64,000 bases of DNA from Gossypium raimondii (lineage: Eukaryota; Streptophyta; Magnoliopsida; Malvales; Malvaceae), in contig NC_068576.1 in the NCBI RefSeq assembly GCF_025698545.1, positions 49,510,390 to 49,574,389 on the forward strand, written 5' to 3'. The position numbers and the translations under genes are program-made. This document shows positions 12,016-25,600 of the stretch, piece after piece; within the stretch, counting starts at the first letter, position 1; the number at the start of each line of letters is the position of its first letter. The notes below the pieces were generated by a model. The model had not been told where the DNA came from and made no database searches. It worked only from the letters and a program-made list of their open reading frames with translations.

Positions 12016-15000
12016 TTGAGACATATATGATCCAAAACGTACGACACTTCGTTAATTACCAAGTGGTCGAAAATGGTGTTTGACTGCAAATTAAATTCAG
12101 TTTTTAGAAGGAAAAAGAAAATGAAGAAGGTGAAGGTGAAGAAAAGTCTACCAATAGGATTAATTTAATCGGCTTTTCCCCCTCCCTCCCCTCTTTTTTT
12201 TTTTTTTTTTTCCTTTGTTTGTTCATTCAACAGTGAATCTGTGATGATTATTACAACCTCGGCCTGTTTCTCTTAGAACATCTAGGGATTCTGTTATAGA
12301 GTCTTGATGAACTTTGAGAAAGCAAGTGTAGATGTGTTGATATATGTATACTAAAATTCCAAGTTTACGTTTATTTATTTTCCATTAACATCTCTTTTCA
12401 ATCCCTTTATCATAATTACGAACTGAGCTTAAAAATAATGAAACGAAGAATTGAAAGGGTACATTGAAGGATTAAATTTGAGTGAGAAGGAAAGTTGAAC
12501 GACCACTCGTATAAAAAGTATAGTTAAATTGGCTCCACCACAGCACTAAATCATCATCGGTTCTTTACAAAGTAAAACAAAATTTTCAAACATGGGATTC
12601 CACTCAAAGCCATCCACATAAATCCACACAATTCGTCGGCAATTAGTCCTCATTCACCCCTGCATAAATCACGGTATAATCGTTGAGAATTGAGATTATA
12701 TAAATATATTTTTCTTGAGTTTAAATTCAATACAGAATAGATATCACTTGTTTCAGCTAATTCGGATTAAACTCATTTATCAAGTAAAACACATTCAATT
12801 GTAAACTACTTGAATTAAGTATTTGTATCTAAATTCGACTTTTTCAAGTCAAAACAATATGCGGCTCACTTGTTCAAAGCTTGAAATTGGTAATAAGTTA
12901 TAATGGAGATGTTTGACAAAAGTGACTAAGCTTTCCAAGTTCAACACGTCATTTTCTTTATTAATGAGGAGCTTAGACACCCCAACTCCCGGGTTCCATC
13001 ATACACTAGCCCTTGCACATGCAGACCTTGAATGGTGAACAGTCGAACCGGCCTCTCCTTGCCATGCATACATCGTATAGGATATCATACGTGTATATAT
13101 GATCAAGTGTTCAAATATGGAAGGGCTCTAGGGTACATTTGGCCCTGCTGTCAGATCACACTTTCAGATTCTCATTTGGTCGGCTAGGGATCGTATTCTC
13201 TATGTATCAGATAATATAGATGTAGCGAGAGTAAATATGATGCAAAAAAACAGAGCCATGGCTGCCTTGAAACTTGAAAGAAATGGGACCCCTTTGGTCC
13301 AATTGGGTGAGAAGAGTATTTCCAACAATATTAACAAGGTGAGTGGTTCTCAAGCAGGGACATGGATTGGAACTGCTTTCCCCACAATGGGTCTCTTTCT
13401 GTGCTAAATACAGACAGCAGCATGATGTTGCATATAGACATCACCTTCCTAACCAAAACCAGGACCATCTTTTCTCTCCAGAAAGTATGGTATTTCACCA
13501 TTACTCATTCATGTCCGATGCTTACCAACAATTTTTTAAAAATGTAAAATAATGTATGTAACTTCACTTTATGATCATCAAACATAGCACGTGAATATAC
13601 CAAAAAGGAAAAAAGAAAGTGCATAATATGTTAACGTGACAAGTGTTAGGAGGGATGTTTATATCATTTGACCAGCTTGAAAAAAATTCAGATTCGGTTT
13701 AGAGGTTTATTAGAAGAAAATCTTCCAAGTTGGATTTGTGATTAATTTGGATAAATATATATACACGTAATCAAGCCTAAAATAGAAAATTTTTCATTTA
13801 GGTCCTTTAATTTTTTTTAAAAATTTTAAATTAACAAAAGTAAAATTACACTTTAACCTTCTTTAAAAACGATAAAAATTATAGACGATTCATATGGTGA
13901 AGTTGCATATTTACTATCATAAAAATTAAAATTTAATTTTAATCCTCAAAAAATTTTCTGCCTCACCCTTTTACGTAATAATATGCCATTATTTTTACGT
14001 AATAATATGCCATTATTCAGATTAGGTTTGGTGTTGAATATTAAAGGATTATTTTGGTGATGCACAAGTTATGGACCCGACCATGTGGGAGAAGATTAGT
14101 GCGTAGGGGAGTCTAAATGGATGGCGACTACAATTAGCCTATCAAAGATGACACGTCAATTTGTATCCAAAATAAAAGAAAAAGAAAAAGAAGAGAAGAG
14201 ACGAGACATCAAATAGAGCATTTTTGGACCATAAAAAATTCCTTGTAGGGGGTGGAATCAAAATTGGGTGACATTGCCATAGATTTTCTAAGATTCGAAT
14301 GAGTAGATATAATGGAAAGGCTTACGTTCCCTGGCCTCCATTCACAAGACTTGGCAGTGGCAGCCGCAAGGTTGACCCCACCTAAGGCAGCCGTCTAACC
14401 GAGATCACGGCGACGATCAAGGCCTCCCCCTGCCCAACTATCAAGGTCTACGATTTTGGTACAGAATATGGCTTTTCTAACATTTGGGGTAAAAGAAACA
14501 ACAAAACTAGCTCATTGCCATGTGCTATACGCTTGATTGGGAGATTATTCGGACTTTTAAGGAAATGTTACCATTAATAATAAAAATATAAAGATACGAC
14601 AGATAGTACAAAAGTACAAAAAATAAAATAATTTGTAACTTAAGCATAAATGCAATGTTTCAAGAAAAATCTTAAAAAAGAAAAAAAATAAACGGGCAAT
14701 AATTACAACACTGAAATTATTTAAAAACAAATCAAGGATGCATCATTACCTTCATCAAAACTATTGAAAATCGTATCCCAACCCTGTCATCATTATACCA
14801 ACCTGACAATGAACTCCAAAAACGATTTTCGACAAATGACTATACTCTTACTTTGACAAATCTTATATATTTGTGGGAATATAACCAAAAACTAAAAATT
14901 AAAATTAAACTACTATTACTTTTAAATAAAATAGAGTGGACAAAACAAAAACCATGATAATGTGAATTAAAATTAAAAATCAAAGAATATTGTCGAAGAA

Positions 15001-15278
15001 GTTGCAACCAACAGCTAGTTTGAAGGTTGGCTCCCCCACCAGCAAAGCAATGATTTGGTTTGAAAAAATTGAGCAGCTAGAGTTTTTATTTATAAAATTA
15101 AAATAGGCATAATGATAAATTTAACCCTTAACATTTACATTTTTTTTTGTTAATTTGATCTCTTTTTTAGTTAAATTTGACTTTTTAAACAAAGTTGAAT
15201 TTGACCATCAGCCTTTTAAAAAGAGGCAATTTGATATTATTTTAACAAAAATACTGACTAAAACGTTAAATTTTTAAG
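12016..15278. other. Intergenic region downstream of pectate lyase
   Basis: The first 300-400 bp are the probable 3' UTR and terminator zone, with a poly-T tract near 12195. The rest has no recognised gene. A short G+C-richer patch near 14330-14460 (containing cggcgacgatcaaggcc) has no long or recognisable reading frame. Confidence 0.45.
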
Positions 15279-16335
15279 GGTAAACTACACCCAAGGTCAC
15301 TAAACTATTACTGAACTATTAGTAAGTTTATGTTTTAGTCACTCAACTTCAAAAAGTTACAAAATAGTCACTGAACTATTCGAAAGTTTTCATTTAAGTC
15401 ATTGAGTAGTTAAAATCATTATTGTATGGCTCCTTTGTTCGCACCGCTTGCACCAATCAAAAGCTCACATTCTCCCTCTCTTCTATAGTTCAATTTTTTT
15501 ATGAAACAACTTTGAACGCCACAAATCTACTAACCAAAATTGAAACAGTTTTCTTTGACACTGATCATTAGATCAACTTAGATCTAATGTATGTTTTTTT
15601 TGCTCATCGATAGGTGCTGGTCCACTGTACTGATTGTCAAATCATCGCTTGGAGCTCTCTAATCTAACTTTTTTAATAATAAAAAAACTCAGCAACCTAG
15701 TGACTCAAATAAAAAATTTCAAATAGTTCAGTGACTTAATGAAAATTTTTGAATTGTTCAATGACCATTTTGTAACTTTTGGTCACTTCAAGGTCACTAA
15801 ATTATTAGTAAGTTTCCGTTTTAGTCACTTCAAAAAGTCACACAATAGTCACTGAACTATTTGAAAGTTTTCATCTAAGCCACTAGGTTGTTAAAATCAT
15901 TGTTGTATGGCTTTCTCTATTCATACCACTTACACCGATCGAAAACTCTCATTTCTTTTCTCTTCTATTGTTCAGTTTTTTTGTCACGAAAAATTTTTCA
16001 ATGCCACGAGTTTGTGAACCAAAATCTAAACAACTTTCTTCTTCGATCTCTGACACTGACTTACAAATCAACTTGGATCTAAGGTATGTTCCTCTATTCA
16101 TCGATGGGTATTGTTTCATCCTATTGATTATCAAATTGTCGCTTGGAGCTTGTTAGCCAGACTTTAAAAAAACCTTGTTAGCCTAGTGACTTAAATAAAA
16201 AAAATAACTTTCAAATAGTTTAATGACTTAATTGAAAACTTTCGAATAGTTCAATAACTATTTTATAACATTTTGAAGTTGAGTGACTAAAATGTAAACT
16301 TAGTAATAGTTTAGTGACTTTAGATGTATTTTACC
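15279..16335. mobile_element. Two tandem copies of a TIR (foldback/MITE-like) element
   Basis: The left end ggtaaactacacccaaggtc followed by the stretch tagtcactcaacttcaaaaa has its inverse at the right end, finishing gtattttacc at 16335. Two internal segments of the same kind lie head to tail, about 15279-15785 and 15783-16335; both contain versions of gttgtatggct and the inner landmark atcgcttggagct. A third copy, with its interior in the opposite orientation, lies at 60700-61232. There is no coding capacity. No exact target duplication could be read at the ends because the flanks are AT-rich. Confidence 0.75.
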
Positions 16336-17819
16336 TTTTTTGGATATTTTATAAATTTTAAATTATTTGTTGATGTAACATATCATACAAATAATGTCAT
16401 GTCAACATACTGAGGCACGTGAGACCGTCACACAAATTGTCTTACCAATATTATTAAAAATAATATTTTAGGTAATATTTCCATTAAAGAAAAACCATTT
16501 GACTCTTTTTAAAAATTTAATAATTAAATTTAGCTCAAAAATAAATAAAAATATAAAGTTGCATTTAAATAATAAATCTACATGCATAGTGTTTCTTCAT
16601 GGGATCAAGTTGAACCAAATTCTAATTTAAGAATTGTTTTTATCAAAAGTTGGCTCTTTGGTAGGTCCAAATGAAATCACAAGTTCTTTTACTATATAAA
16701 TAATATTTAAATTTTATATTATTATTTAGATTTTTATATCTAAAATTTAAATAAAAAATAATACTAGAGAATAACTTATATCTTAATCAACCTAAAATAT
16801 ATAATTTTTAGGCATCAATAGAATAATATCATATCATCAAATTTTAAAGGCATATAAATATTATTATAAATCTATTCATATATGATATATTTTCTAACTT
16901 AAAATAATTAAAAATTTATAAAATAAACATATATTCTTCTTTTATAATATTTTAGTCATTTTAGTTTTTATTTTATTTTATCAGTCTTTTATTTCCTGCA
17001 ACTAATTTTCTAATTTTAAAATTTTAATCAAATACCAAAGTTTGATAACACCACAAAATAGTTTTCAATTTTCAACTTTTTTTGCTAATTTTTTTAATTT
17101 TCTTAAGTTTTAGTTATTTATTTCAATTTTTATTTTCAGTTCTCTGCTTATGATTTTTTATTAGTTTTTTTATTTTTAATTATTGATTTTAACATTTGTA
17201 AATTTATTAATTTTAAGTAAGGTAGAAAACATATTATATATGGATGAGTGTATAATAATATTTATGTGCCTTTAAAAGTTGATGATGTGACAGTCTAAAA
17301 TTATATATTTTAAGATGATGTTAGTATAAGTTAATTCCTAATATTTTTCTATGTAAACAGCAATTGGAGGTGTTACTAAATCCGCATTCAAGCTAAAACT
17401 TTGGTTTTGAATTTTCAAAAATTAGTTTGCGCATTACATCATAAATTTACCTCTCTTTTATATTAACTATAAATTATAAATCATAATTATATACTCAAAT
17501 TAGATTTTATAAATAATTTATTGATTGATTAAAATATTTAAAATTCATATTTCATAATTATTAATATCAAAATAAAATAATAAAGATATTTTACATTTGA
17601 ATCAATTATTTCATCACTTGTAAAAATTTTATTAATTTATAAAAGTTATGCTTATGTGACTTAATATCTAATATATAATTTATATATTCACATTATATTT
17701 TATTAATTATTTAAATTATACATTTCATATATCATAATATTAAAATTTTAAAATATTATTTAAATTAACTTATTTTTCAAAATAATAACATTATATCTAA
17801 ATATCAATTTTCAAAATTT
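16336..17819. other. Very AT-rich intergenic DNA
   Basis: There are no recognisable genes and no element ends that I can define. Confidence 0.45.
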
Positions 17820-17972
17820 GATTATTGACTCCATTGGTATGGGCACTGTTAGCAATGTAGGAGGACGTGAAAGGGATTATCTTCTTATTTACGGGTTTGA
17901 AAGAGATTATGGATAATTCCTAAGTATTGTACTAAAAAATTAGATACAATCAAAATTTATAATGAAATTATT
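17820..17972 (+). repeat. SINE-like repeat, copy 1
   Basis: This segment aligns with 58494-58640. Both begin with a tRNA-like head (here gactccattggtatgggcac) and share the tail gattatggataattcctaag (17907) followed by an A-rich stretch. The head resembles a pol III box A, although this copy has lost the best match, and the expected box B is degenerate. No flanking duplication was found. Confidence 0.55.
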
Positions 17973-20109
17973 AAAAAAATTGTAATAGATGGATTTAGTA
18001 GAGAAGGTACTTTATATTTGGGCCACAGCCTTTGGGTTTGATTGCATCTTTTCATTGGGGCAATATTTTGGGCAAGCCCAAGCAATTCACATTTAACATT
18101 TATACCTACGCATTTCGTGCGCAAAGTTAGAGTGATACATGCATAATATCATATATATTATTTAAAGCAAATAATAAGACAATTAAATGTTGCACAGTTG
18201 AAATTTGGACAAATGAAACTCTTAGGATGTGTTTGATGAACTATTAAAAGTGAAATTTTTAACATCTAATATTTTAAATGTGTTTGATAATCATTTCAAT
18301 TTTTATTTAATATAAAATTTTCAACAACAAAAAAAAGTGTTGAATAAGATAAATAGATAAGTAGTTACTTATCACTTACTGTTGAAAATATTAAGTTTAT
18401 TTTATTTTATTAAAATATCTCAAATAAATTATCCTTTTATTAAAAATGGATATTCAAAATTATCATATTTAACTTTTATCTAAAATTATTCAAAATAATA
18501 TAAAATATTATATTAATAAGATTAAAACTAAGAAATAACTAAATTTTAAAATTTATATTTACTTTTATTAAACAACATAAAATAATTCTATTTAGTACTT
18601 ATATTTTACTAATTTTTCAAACAATTTTCCAATATAAATGCATTGCTTATAATATTTAGTAGCGAAGAAAATATTGTCATGAATTGAAAGCTTAAGGTCC
18701 CTAGTAAAGAAATATGAAATCGATTTTCAATCCAATAAAGTAAATCAAAAGTTACGAGCATTTCGGATATCGGGTTTATAGGGACTAAAATGAATAAAAT
18801 GTATTCATGTTTAATTATTATTAATATGTGCATTTGATTGAGAAACTGATATCGTTTTGAAATTGTATTATCGAACATAGTGAAAGACGACATTGACAAA
18901 TCCAAGGCAAAGGGAAAGCAAAAGACAAATATCGATTAAATACTGCGGTTTGTGCTTTTATAATTCACTTTCAATAACTCATTTGTAGACTAGTTAGTTG
19001 TTATAAACAAATATGAAATAAATGTCGAGGTAATCTTATCTTTCCCAAAAGCTATGAGATGATGATTTTGACATTGTGATTATTAAATTAAGTAGGAATT
19101 CTTGAATCGTGCTTTATATATGTATGAACATATACACTTGACATGGATATGGATATAAGCATTTGAATCTTGTTACCATGTTGAATCGTGTTATAATGAT
19201 GGTAATAATGATCATGTCTTGTTAAACGATGTTAGACGTAGTTTGAGTATAGCTGGTATGTCATAGGGTCACTGATATAAGTGGTTTATTAGCTCCAATT
19301 CTTAGAGGGTCGTGAGTAGGCTCAATTATAAAATAGGGGCCGAAAAAAGTAAGCATTAAAAAGAATATCGAATGACATATTAAATCATTGATTACATCAT
19401 GATATGAAATATTGAAATATTGAAATAAGCATTGAATGAGAAAGTTTGGGAATTATATGATTATCGATCATGTGATAATGTAAAGTATTGGAGTTAAAGT
19501 CATGTTTATGTATTTACTTTAATTTAATCTTAATATAAATTGAGCTTGAATTATACCAGCATCACTTAGTATTCAATACTCACTTTAATTTAATCCTAAT
19601 ATAACTTGAACTTGAATTATACTAGCATCACTTAATATTCAATACTCAGTGTATGATTATATTTATTTTTTAGCACAGGTTTCAAACAAGGATTTCCATA
19701 GTTTGAAGTGGTTAAGCATCCAACTCAACAACTTAACTTGGAAATCATTTAATTATCTCTTTTGCATGTAAATGTGTGTGTGTGTGTGTGTGTTTTGGTT
19801 ATATGGCGTGTAACTAAGTTGTCGTGGTTTGGTGTTTAAATTAATGTTTTGGCTATTTAAAATTTGACCTATAAGATTTTAAAAGTTGAACTTCATCCTT
19901 TAATTGGTAGCTAATATTTCTGTATGTGTGGATATGAAAAAAGGGTTGGCTATGCTTTGATGTGTTGAAGGCTATTGTTTGATGAAGTATAATTGTGTTT
20001 TGCATGTGCTAATTGGTTGAATTGAATTTCTATAATGTTTAGGTAAGTTGAATAAGTTTTGGTTATGATTTGGTCACTTTGAAATGTTCAATTTAGGCTA
20101 ACATCCATT
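17973..20109. other. AT-rich intergenic DNA with LTR-like fragments
   Basis: The segment near 18230-18620 resembles the interior of the MITE at 62784-63136. The stretch 19240-19720 reads like decayed LTR sequence but has no matching partner LTR in the window. A (TG)n microsatellite lies at about 19772-19793. No gene is seen. Confidence 0.4.
19516..19647 (+). repeat. 66-bp tandem duplication
   Basis: Two consecutive 66-bp units (19516-19581 and 19582-19647) both begin actttaatttaatc and end attcaatactc, and differ at only a few positions. Confidence 0.85.
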
Positions 20110-20400
20110 GAGTCTTAGGACAAGAACATGCCTCGAGGCTCTAAGAACAAATTTTACGATCCAAGATGTTTTATCAATCTTGGTCTTGAGACCACTCTCA
20201 TTAGGTCTAAAGACAATTTCATCTCTATCTTGAGACAGAGGCACATCGAAACTAAATTAGTTTTGTCGTATTCCGAGCTTCAAGACAAGAACCTCAAAGT
20301 TAAAATAAGAAAATAGGGGAGGTTTGTCTCGAGACCCAATCTCAAGACATGTGGGACTTTGCCTCGAGACACAACTTCTAGTGTCTCGAGACATGTGAAC
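20110..20400. repeat. Cluster of tcgagac/gtctcgagac palindromic motifs
   Basis: The stretch contains many variants of tcttgagac, cctcgagac and the perfect palindrome gtctcgagac, for example near 20325, 20373 and 20390. The pair around 20370-20400 could fold as a hairpin (gtctcgagaca... facing ...tgtctcgagac). It probably belongs to a dispersed repeat. The 62-codon reading frame at 20128-20316 is not recognised. Confidence 0.5.
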
Positions 20401-20756
20401 ATCAAAACTAAAATTCTCAAAAATAAACTAAGGCCTTCCTCACAACAATGAATTTGGTAATTGAGTTTGAATTTGAGTCCTAACTCTCAAATTGACTTAG
20501 CATAACCCCGTAACTTGATAAATTAAGATTTTATACATAAATAATGAATGTCTAATAATATATTAGATGAATAAATGGATTGTTATGACCATTTTTCATT
20601 GAATGATGTGATTAAGTAGTAAGTTAACCTGAGTTGCTTTGGCAACATAATGTGAAATCACAAATTCAGATCTAGTGACTAGATCAAGTGTTGGGGCATT
20701 ACATCCAATATCCTAGTGTATACCCTTGAATGACCGGAGTACTCTGAATTCGCATC

Positions 20757-21233
20757 TTAGACACCAATGCGGAGCTTGACCAATATCTCCATTTATCCAA
20801 AAGTTCACCATTAAAGGTTGAGGATACTCATAGCTTACACAACATTTGGAGGTATTGTTTGATGGGGAAAAGTCCAAATGGTTGGGATGAGATTGATGTA
20901 AACGTTATGGAGAGTGGGAAGCTGAAGAGAATGATGCCCTGTAGTAAAGCTTAGGCACATAATGCGAAGGATGCAATTAGGAAAATTTTTTTGGGTGTGG
21001 AAAGTGAACCCAAGGATTTTCCAATTAGTTATGCCCATTGTGCGAAACAGAAGTGGGAATATCAAAATAAGAATTTGGTAGGTGTAGAGGAAGGAGAGGA
21101 GCCTACGAGTCAACCTAAAAGAAAAAGATAGGCATATAAGTATGGAAAAGGCTCATCCGGGGATGCTAGATCTCATGCAAGTTCCAACATTGATTCAATT
21201 GTTGGTGGTATTCTACAATTTTGTTCTGATTAA
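20757..21233 (+). pseudogene. Decayed reading frame of unknown family
   Basis: A single frame of 159 codons is open except for TAG at 20952-20954 and at 21129-21131, and ends in TAA at 21231-21233. The translation looks protein-like rather than random: TNAELDQYLHLSK, WRYCLMGKSPNGWDEI, DAIRKIFLGVESEPKDFPIS, then a basic PKRKR and a Ser/Gly-rich tail. I do not recognise the family. A further open frame at 21553-21909 on the same strand (118 aa, Ile/Val-rich, then KKKNPKKKLK) may be a later part of the same relic. A transposon-derived or retrogene origin is possible but unproven. Confidence 0.4.
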
Positions 21234-21461
21234 ATGCCTTGCTTGTGTAGGTTATGTGCTTTTTTATGGAAAAATTTGATATTGCGAAGGTGAGACGCTA
21301 TCAACGCAAAGAATGACTAATCCTTCAACGATAAAAGTTCAACCTCTGAATGTTTACATATGGATTGTTGAACATCTAGGTGAGTTGCTACCCTTTTATA
21401 CTAACTTTTCATCTAACACAAGTTCTGATATGTGTAAAGTCTTATGATATTTCTTTACTTG

Positions 21462-21471
<10 letters not shown>

Positions 21472-21499
<28 letters not shown>
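21472..21499. repeat. (TA)n microsatellite
   Basis: An uninterrupted run of alternating T and A, about 14 dinucleotides long. Confidence 0.95.
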
Positions 21500-21501
<2 letters not shown>

Positions 21502-22463
21502 ACACTTTTTTTTGGTTTTTCAGGTGGTAATCTTCAAGAAGAGCAAGAAGAAATGGCAACAATTTGTGGTACTAATAGCAATGAAGGTGTTTGTAGAGAA
21601 AAGCCAACAACAATTACTCCCAAAAGTGTAGCAGATGACGAGGAGGTGGTCATTGTCAATGATCCTAGTATCATACCTACGATTGTTGCTACCATTATCG
21701 TTGCTGCTAGTGTTGTTACGACGTCCGTAATTGTTGCTACAAGCTCAAATTTAGTATCAAATTTAAGTTTATTTAGAATTCAGTTAGTAAAAAGGGCCAA
21801 ACAACAAAGATCTTCATCAATTTCGAAGAAGAAAAATCCTAAGAAGAAACTAAAATTAATTGTTGGGAAGGGAATTCCTTTGCAAGAGGTCTCAAACTCT
21901 CTTGGTTAAGCTCTTCTCTACCACTTATTATTAGTACCACAAAGGGTGCCCGTAGTACAATAATAGTTAAAGCTGAACCATTGAAGGTGATTTCCTCAAC
22001 CATTGCTGCTACGCTTAGCATTGGTGTGAAACCCACAATTATTGTTATACCTCAACTTCTTATTTAATGCATAACTTCTGGTATGTGAAGTTAATCAAAA
22101 TTTAAATAAATTTGTATATGTGTATTGTTTTAGTTTGACTTGTGTAGAATGTTATTAAATTATTATTTTTGTAATTTTTAGCTGCACCAAGGATATGTTC
22201 CACTAAGGTCAGCATTCCTCCTCTTCTTCCTTGTCCTGCAGTGTCATCTACAGCAGGTATAGATAAGGGTAAAAGAGTATTGGGATGAATTCTGGGAAAA
22301 ATGATTCAAACTTTTGCTTTTGTTTCCTTTAAAGGATACCTTAGGAAAAATAATCCAAAAGCATAGTTTGTTGGTCGAAATTCACCATTATATTCTTGAA
22401 AAAAAAAGTAACTTCTTGTTAAAAAACCATGGGCAACCATCCAGTGTTAGAGCAACTAAGATG

Positions 22464-22646
22464 TTAAATTATGTTTTGTAAATAGCTAAGCTTAGTTGTT
22501 AATACTCTAACATTCTTTTCGAATTCTTTTTCTCCTAACAATTCTTTGATTGAACAAACCCCAAGCTTACTTCTAAACCAAGAGAACAATCCTATTGTTA
22601 GAGGTTTCGTTAGAATATCAACAATTTGTTGACTAGTAAGTATACT
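22464..22646 (-). pseudogene. Ty1/Copia retrotransposon relic (RNase H C-terminus)
   Basis: The minus strand reads ILTSQQIVDILTKPL, then SWFRSKLGVCSIKELLGE, ending in a stop at 22464-22466. The motif QIADILTKPL followed by the F..R.KLGV block is the conserved C-terminal end of Copia polyproteins. Only this piece is visible; the rest of the element and matching LTRs were not found. Confidence 0.75.
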
Positions 22647-25600
22647 CTAACATTCGGTACTTATTGCTTATCCTTTATGGAACCAAATTTTATGAGCATA
22701 AGTAGTTCATACACAATAACAAAACTAGTAGATCGAGATAATCGCCAAATTGATTTTATAGGCTCCAACATGCTATCCCTATTAAAAGATTTAAAGGAAT
22801 GCAGTGAACATATCAACCATTAGCTAGCTAGACTTTCTAATTGCATGCTTAATTGTTGTCCATTCGCCATATGACCCGATCTCTTTTGAGTTTGATCCTT
22901 GACATGCTCTAAGTGTTTCATTGTACACTTACAAATATTACAATAGACCTATCACACTTGCAGTTAAAGGCACTTTTAAATCTCTATATTTTGTCTTAAT
23001 TTTGTGCTCAATGTTTATACACCGGCGTGCAGTCACCTCCACCGAGAGCACACTATTAGACTCATCCACCTCAACAACACCCTCCTTCTCAATCAATCTC
23101 AAGCCTTTCCAAACCCCAAGAAGAACTTCATCCATTTGTATACCCACTTGAGAGGTACCAAACAAAAGAGACAGATTCCATACTACACGAAACGAAAAGG
23201 GAAAAAACAACAACAACCAAAAGTCCAGAAGTCGCAGAAACAAACTCTAGGAGATATGCTTGAAATAATCAAGTCTAAGACTTCCACAGTTTCAGAGAAA
23301 ACTAGGAAGACTCAATCTTCAGTTTAATTATACTTTATTTTTTCTTTAAATAACTTTTCTTTTTTCCAATTTTAAACTTAGTCCATAACTTTAATGTATA
23401 TCCTGAATATTTGTTTGCCATGGATCTCAGATTTTGCTTCAGTTGAGAGGTCCCACTTTAATCTCTTCAAAGGAATTTAAGGAAAAGCATATATATATAC
23501 ACTGAAAGTATGATTACAAATAAGATTCAAGACCCTAACAGCAAATGTTGGATACATGAAAATTTTACTTAGGTGTGATGCAGGGCCCTAACAGTTGGTG
23601 TTTAGATTGAAGCAAACAGAGTAAAAAGCAGATTTTAGCAATTTTCCTTTTGTTTTCTTGCTCTTGGCAGATTCCATTATGGTTTAATTTTCAAATACCT
23701 GAGCTATTGTTGATCTTATCGCTTTTATAAGAGTAGAAGTGACTATCAAAAAATTTTCTCCGATCAAATCTAATTTCTTTTAATTTTCAAATTTGATATC
23801 CAAGCTGATCTAAAACTTCTACTCATAAACTTGCATCTTTTTTCAATATAACTTTGTCTCCTCAACTAAGTAGCGAAAGTAACAGAAATATTAATCAAAT
23901 GTCCTACGGTCATGTTCACGCCAAAGGCACCACTGAATATTAAACATTGAATAGGCAACAAGTGTGATCACATCATGTCAAAATACCCATTCACTGGATA
24001 TCTTTATTGAAACTTCCTTCACTTTCACCTTCCTTTCCCAACACCCACATTAGTGTGTTTGGAAAATCAAATTCCCAACCTGCAAGTCTCTCAAACATCC
24101 CTCTCAAGCAAAGATTTAAGCACAATTTTCACTATATCTCTTGCCCCCTTTGACCAACATTTCCCATTTCCGAATGACAACTATAAAACCTTCCGAAGAT
24201 CTAAGTGGACCTAAAACATCTATTTCGGTATTTATATAATATTTATTAGTTATTTATATAAAGATTGGTATATACTTGTCTTTTTTTGGGCTATTTTACA
24301 TGTTGGTTTTAAAGTTTTTGTTCGAAGTTTGTGGTTGTTCCTCTCAATAATGTCATTTCTAATATTTAAACCTACCTTCTCCCTTAAGAATGTAATATGC
24401 ATTACCATTACACCCTACACTTGTTGATATATCTACTTATCATCACTTTAACTCTACTTATGAAGTTTTAAGCTCCATCAATTGTGTAACAAATATTTTC
24501 TCTTTGTATATATGTAAAAGTATTTATGTGCCCTTTAAGACACGTTGTTAAATAATTATGGCCAAATTCTATTGTTAATCTTTTTTATGAATAAATTATA
24601 AATTTACTTTTTATATTCTATTTTAATTAGTTTTAATCTATATACTTTTGAATTAATAAAACTTAATTTTTACATTTTTAAAATTTGAAATTCCAATCAT
24701 AACTCGTATAAACTTTTCTCCAATTTAATTTGTTTGAGTCCTTGTATTATTATACTGACCCTAAAAACATTTTCTTCATTATTTCTCAAAAAAAAACTCT
24801 AATTTAATTAACTTTTTTGCAAGTCCACCCAAACTTTTAAGCTTAAAAACAACATTGGCTTGGAAAAACAGATCTTATCCAAATTTCAACTTGTCACACA
24901 AAAATAATCAAATCCAACTTGAATAATATTTTATCATCCAATAACAAATCGCCTTCACGTTTCGTCAATTACTAAAACCAACCAACCAACCAACTCTATT
25001 TCGATTTCTAATATTTCTTATTTCAACTCTATGTCTTTTTTATTGAAAATTTAATTCATTAATCAAATGAGTTTAACCATATCCATTTCGCGGCAGTACT
25101 GTTATCTGCCACCGCGGCGCACCACCGCTGCCTGCATGGCTTTCAAAACCCAAGCCGGTTTCGACACGAATTTTGATTGGTCCCACAATCATTCCCCGCC
25201 AATCAATTCCTTCCAAATGTTTGTCACCCACCGGTTTTTATCGTTACACAAGTCTTAGCCGGTGGGTTATGGACACGTGGAAAAAGACATGGCAAATTGC
25301 AGAAAAAGTGTTTTGTTTGGGTTTTTTAAAATGCTGAATGGATGAGAACAAGTGCCACGTCAGACAGAAGCAGACCCCTTCAGCTCACCGAAAGTCGTTT
25401 ATTTACAAAATCGACTCTTTAAAACTGACTCTCGTCGTTTGTTACTTTCCAAGTCAGCTCGAAAAGGTCGTCCAGTTAATAATAGATATTTGTTTACAGT
25501 GGAATGTGAAATTTTAAGGAAATGCGGAGGATAAATTTGGAATAGGAATGATTAAGTTTGTTAGTGGCGTGTCTCCCCCACGCGCATTTCAAAATTTCTT

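Noticed and set aside
14330-14460. G+C-richer patch as a hidden gene or microRNA precursor
   Set aside because: No long frame, no convincing hairpin and no recognised mature microRNA sequence.
21553-21909. 118-aa open frame with Ile/Val-rich middle and Lys-rich tail as a free-standing gene
   Set aside because: No family resemblance and no clear promoter or splice context; kept only as a possible part of the relic at 20757-21233.
23004-23327. 107-codon open frame with a Lys/Gln-rich end
   Set aside because: No recognisable domain, no start context and overlap with an equally open minus-strand frame.
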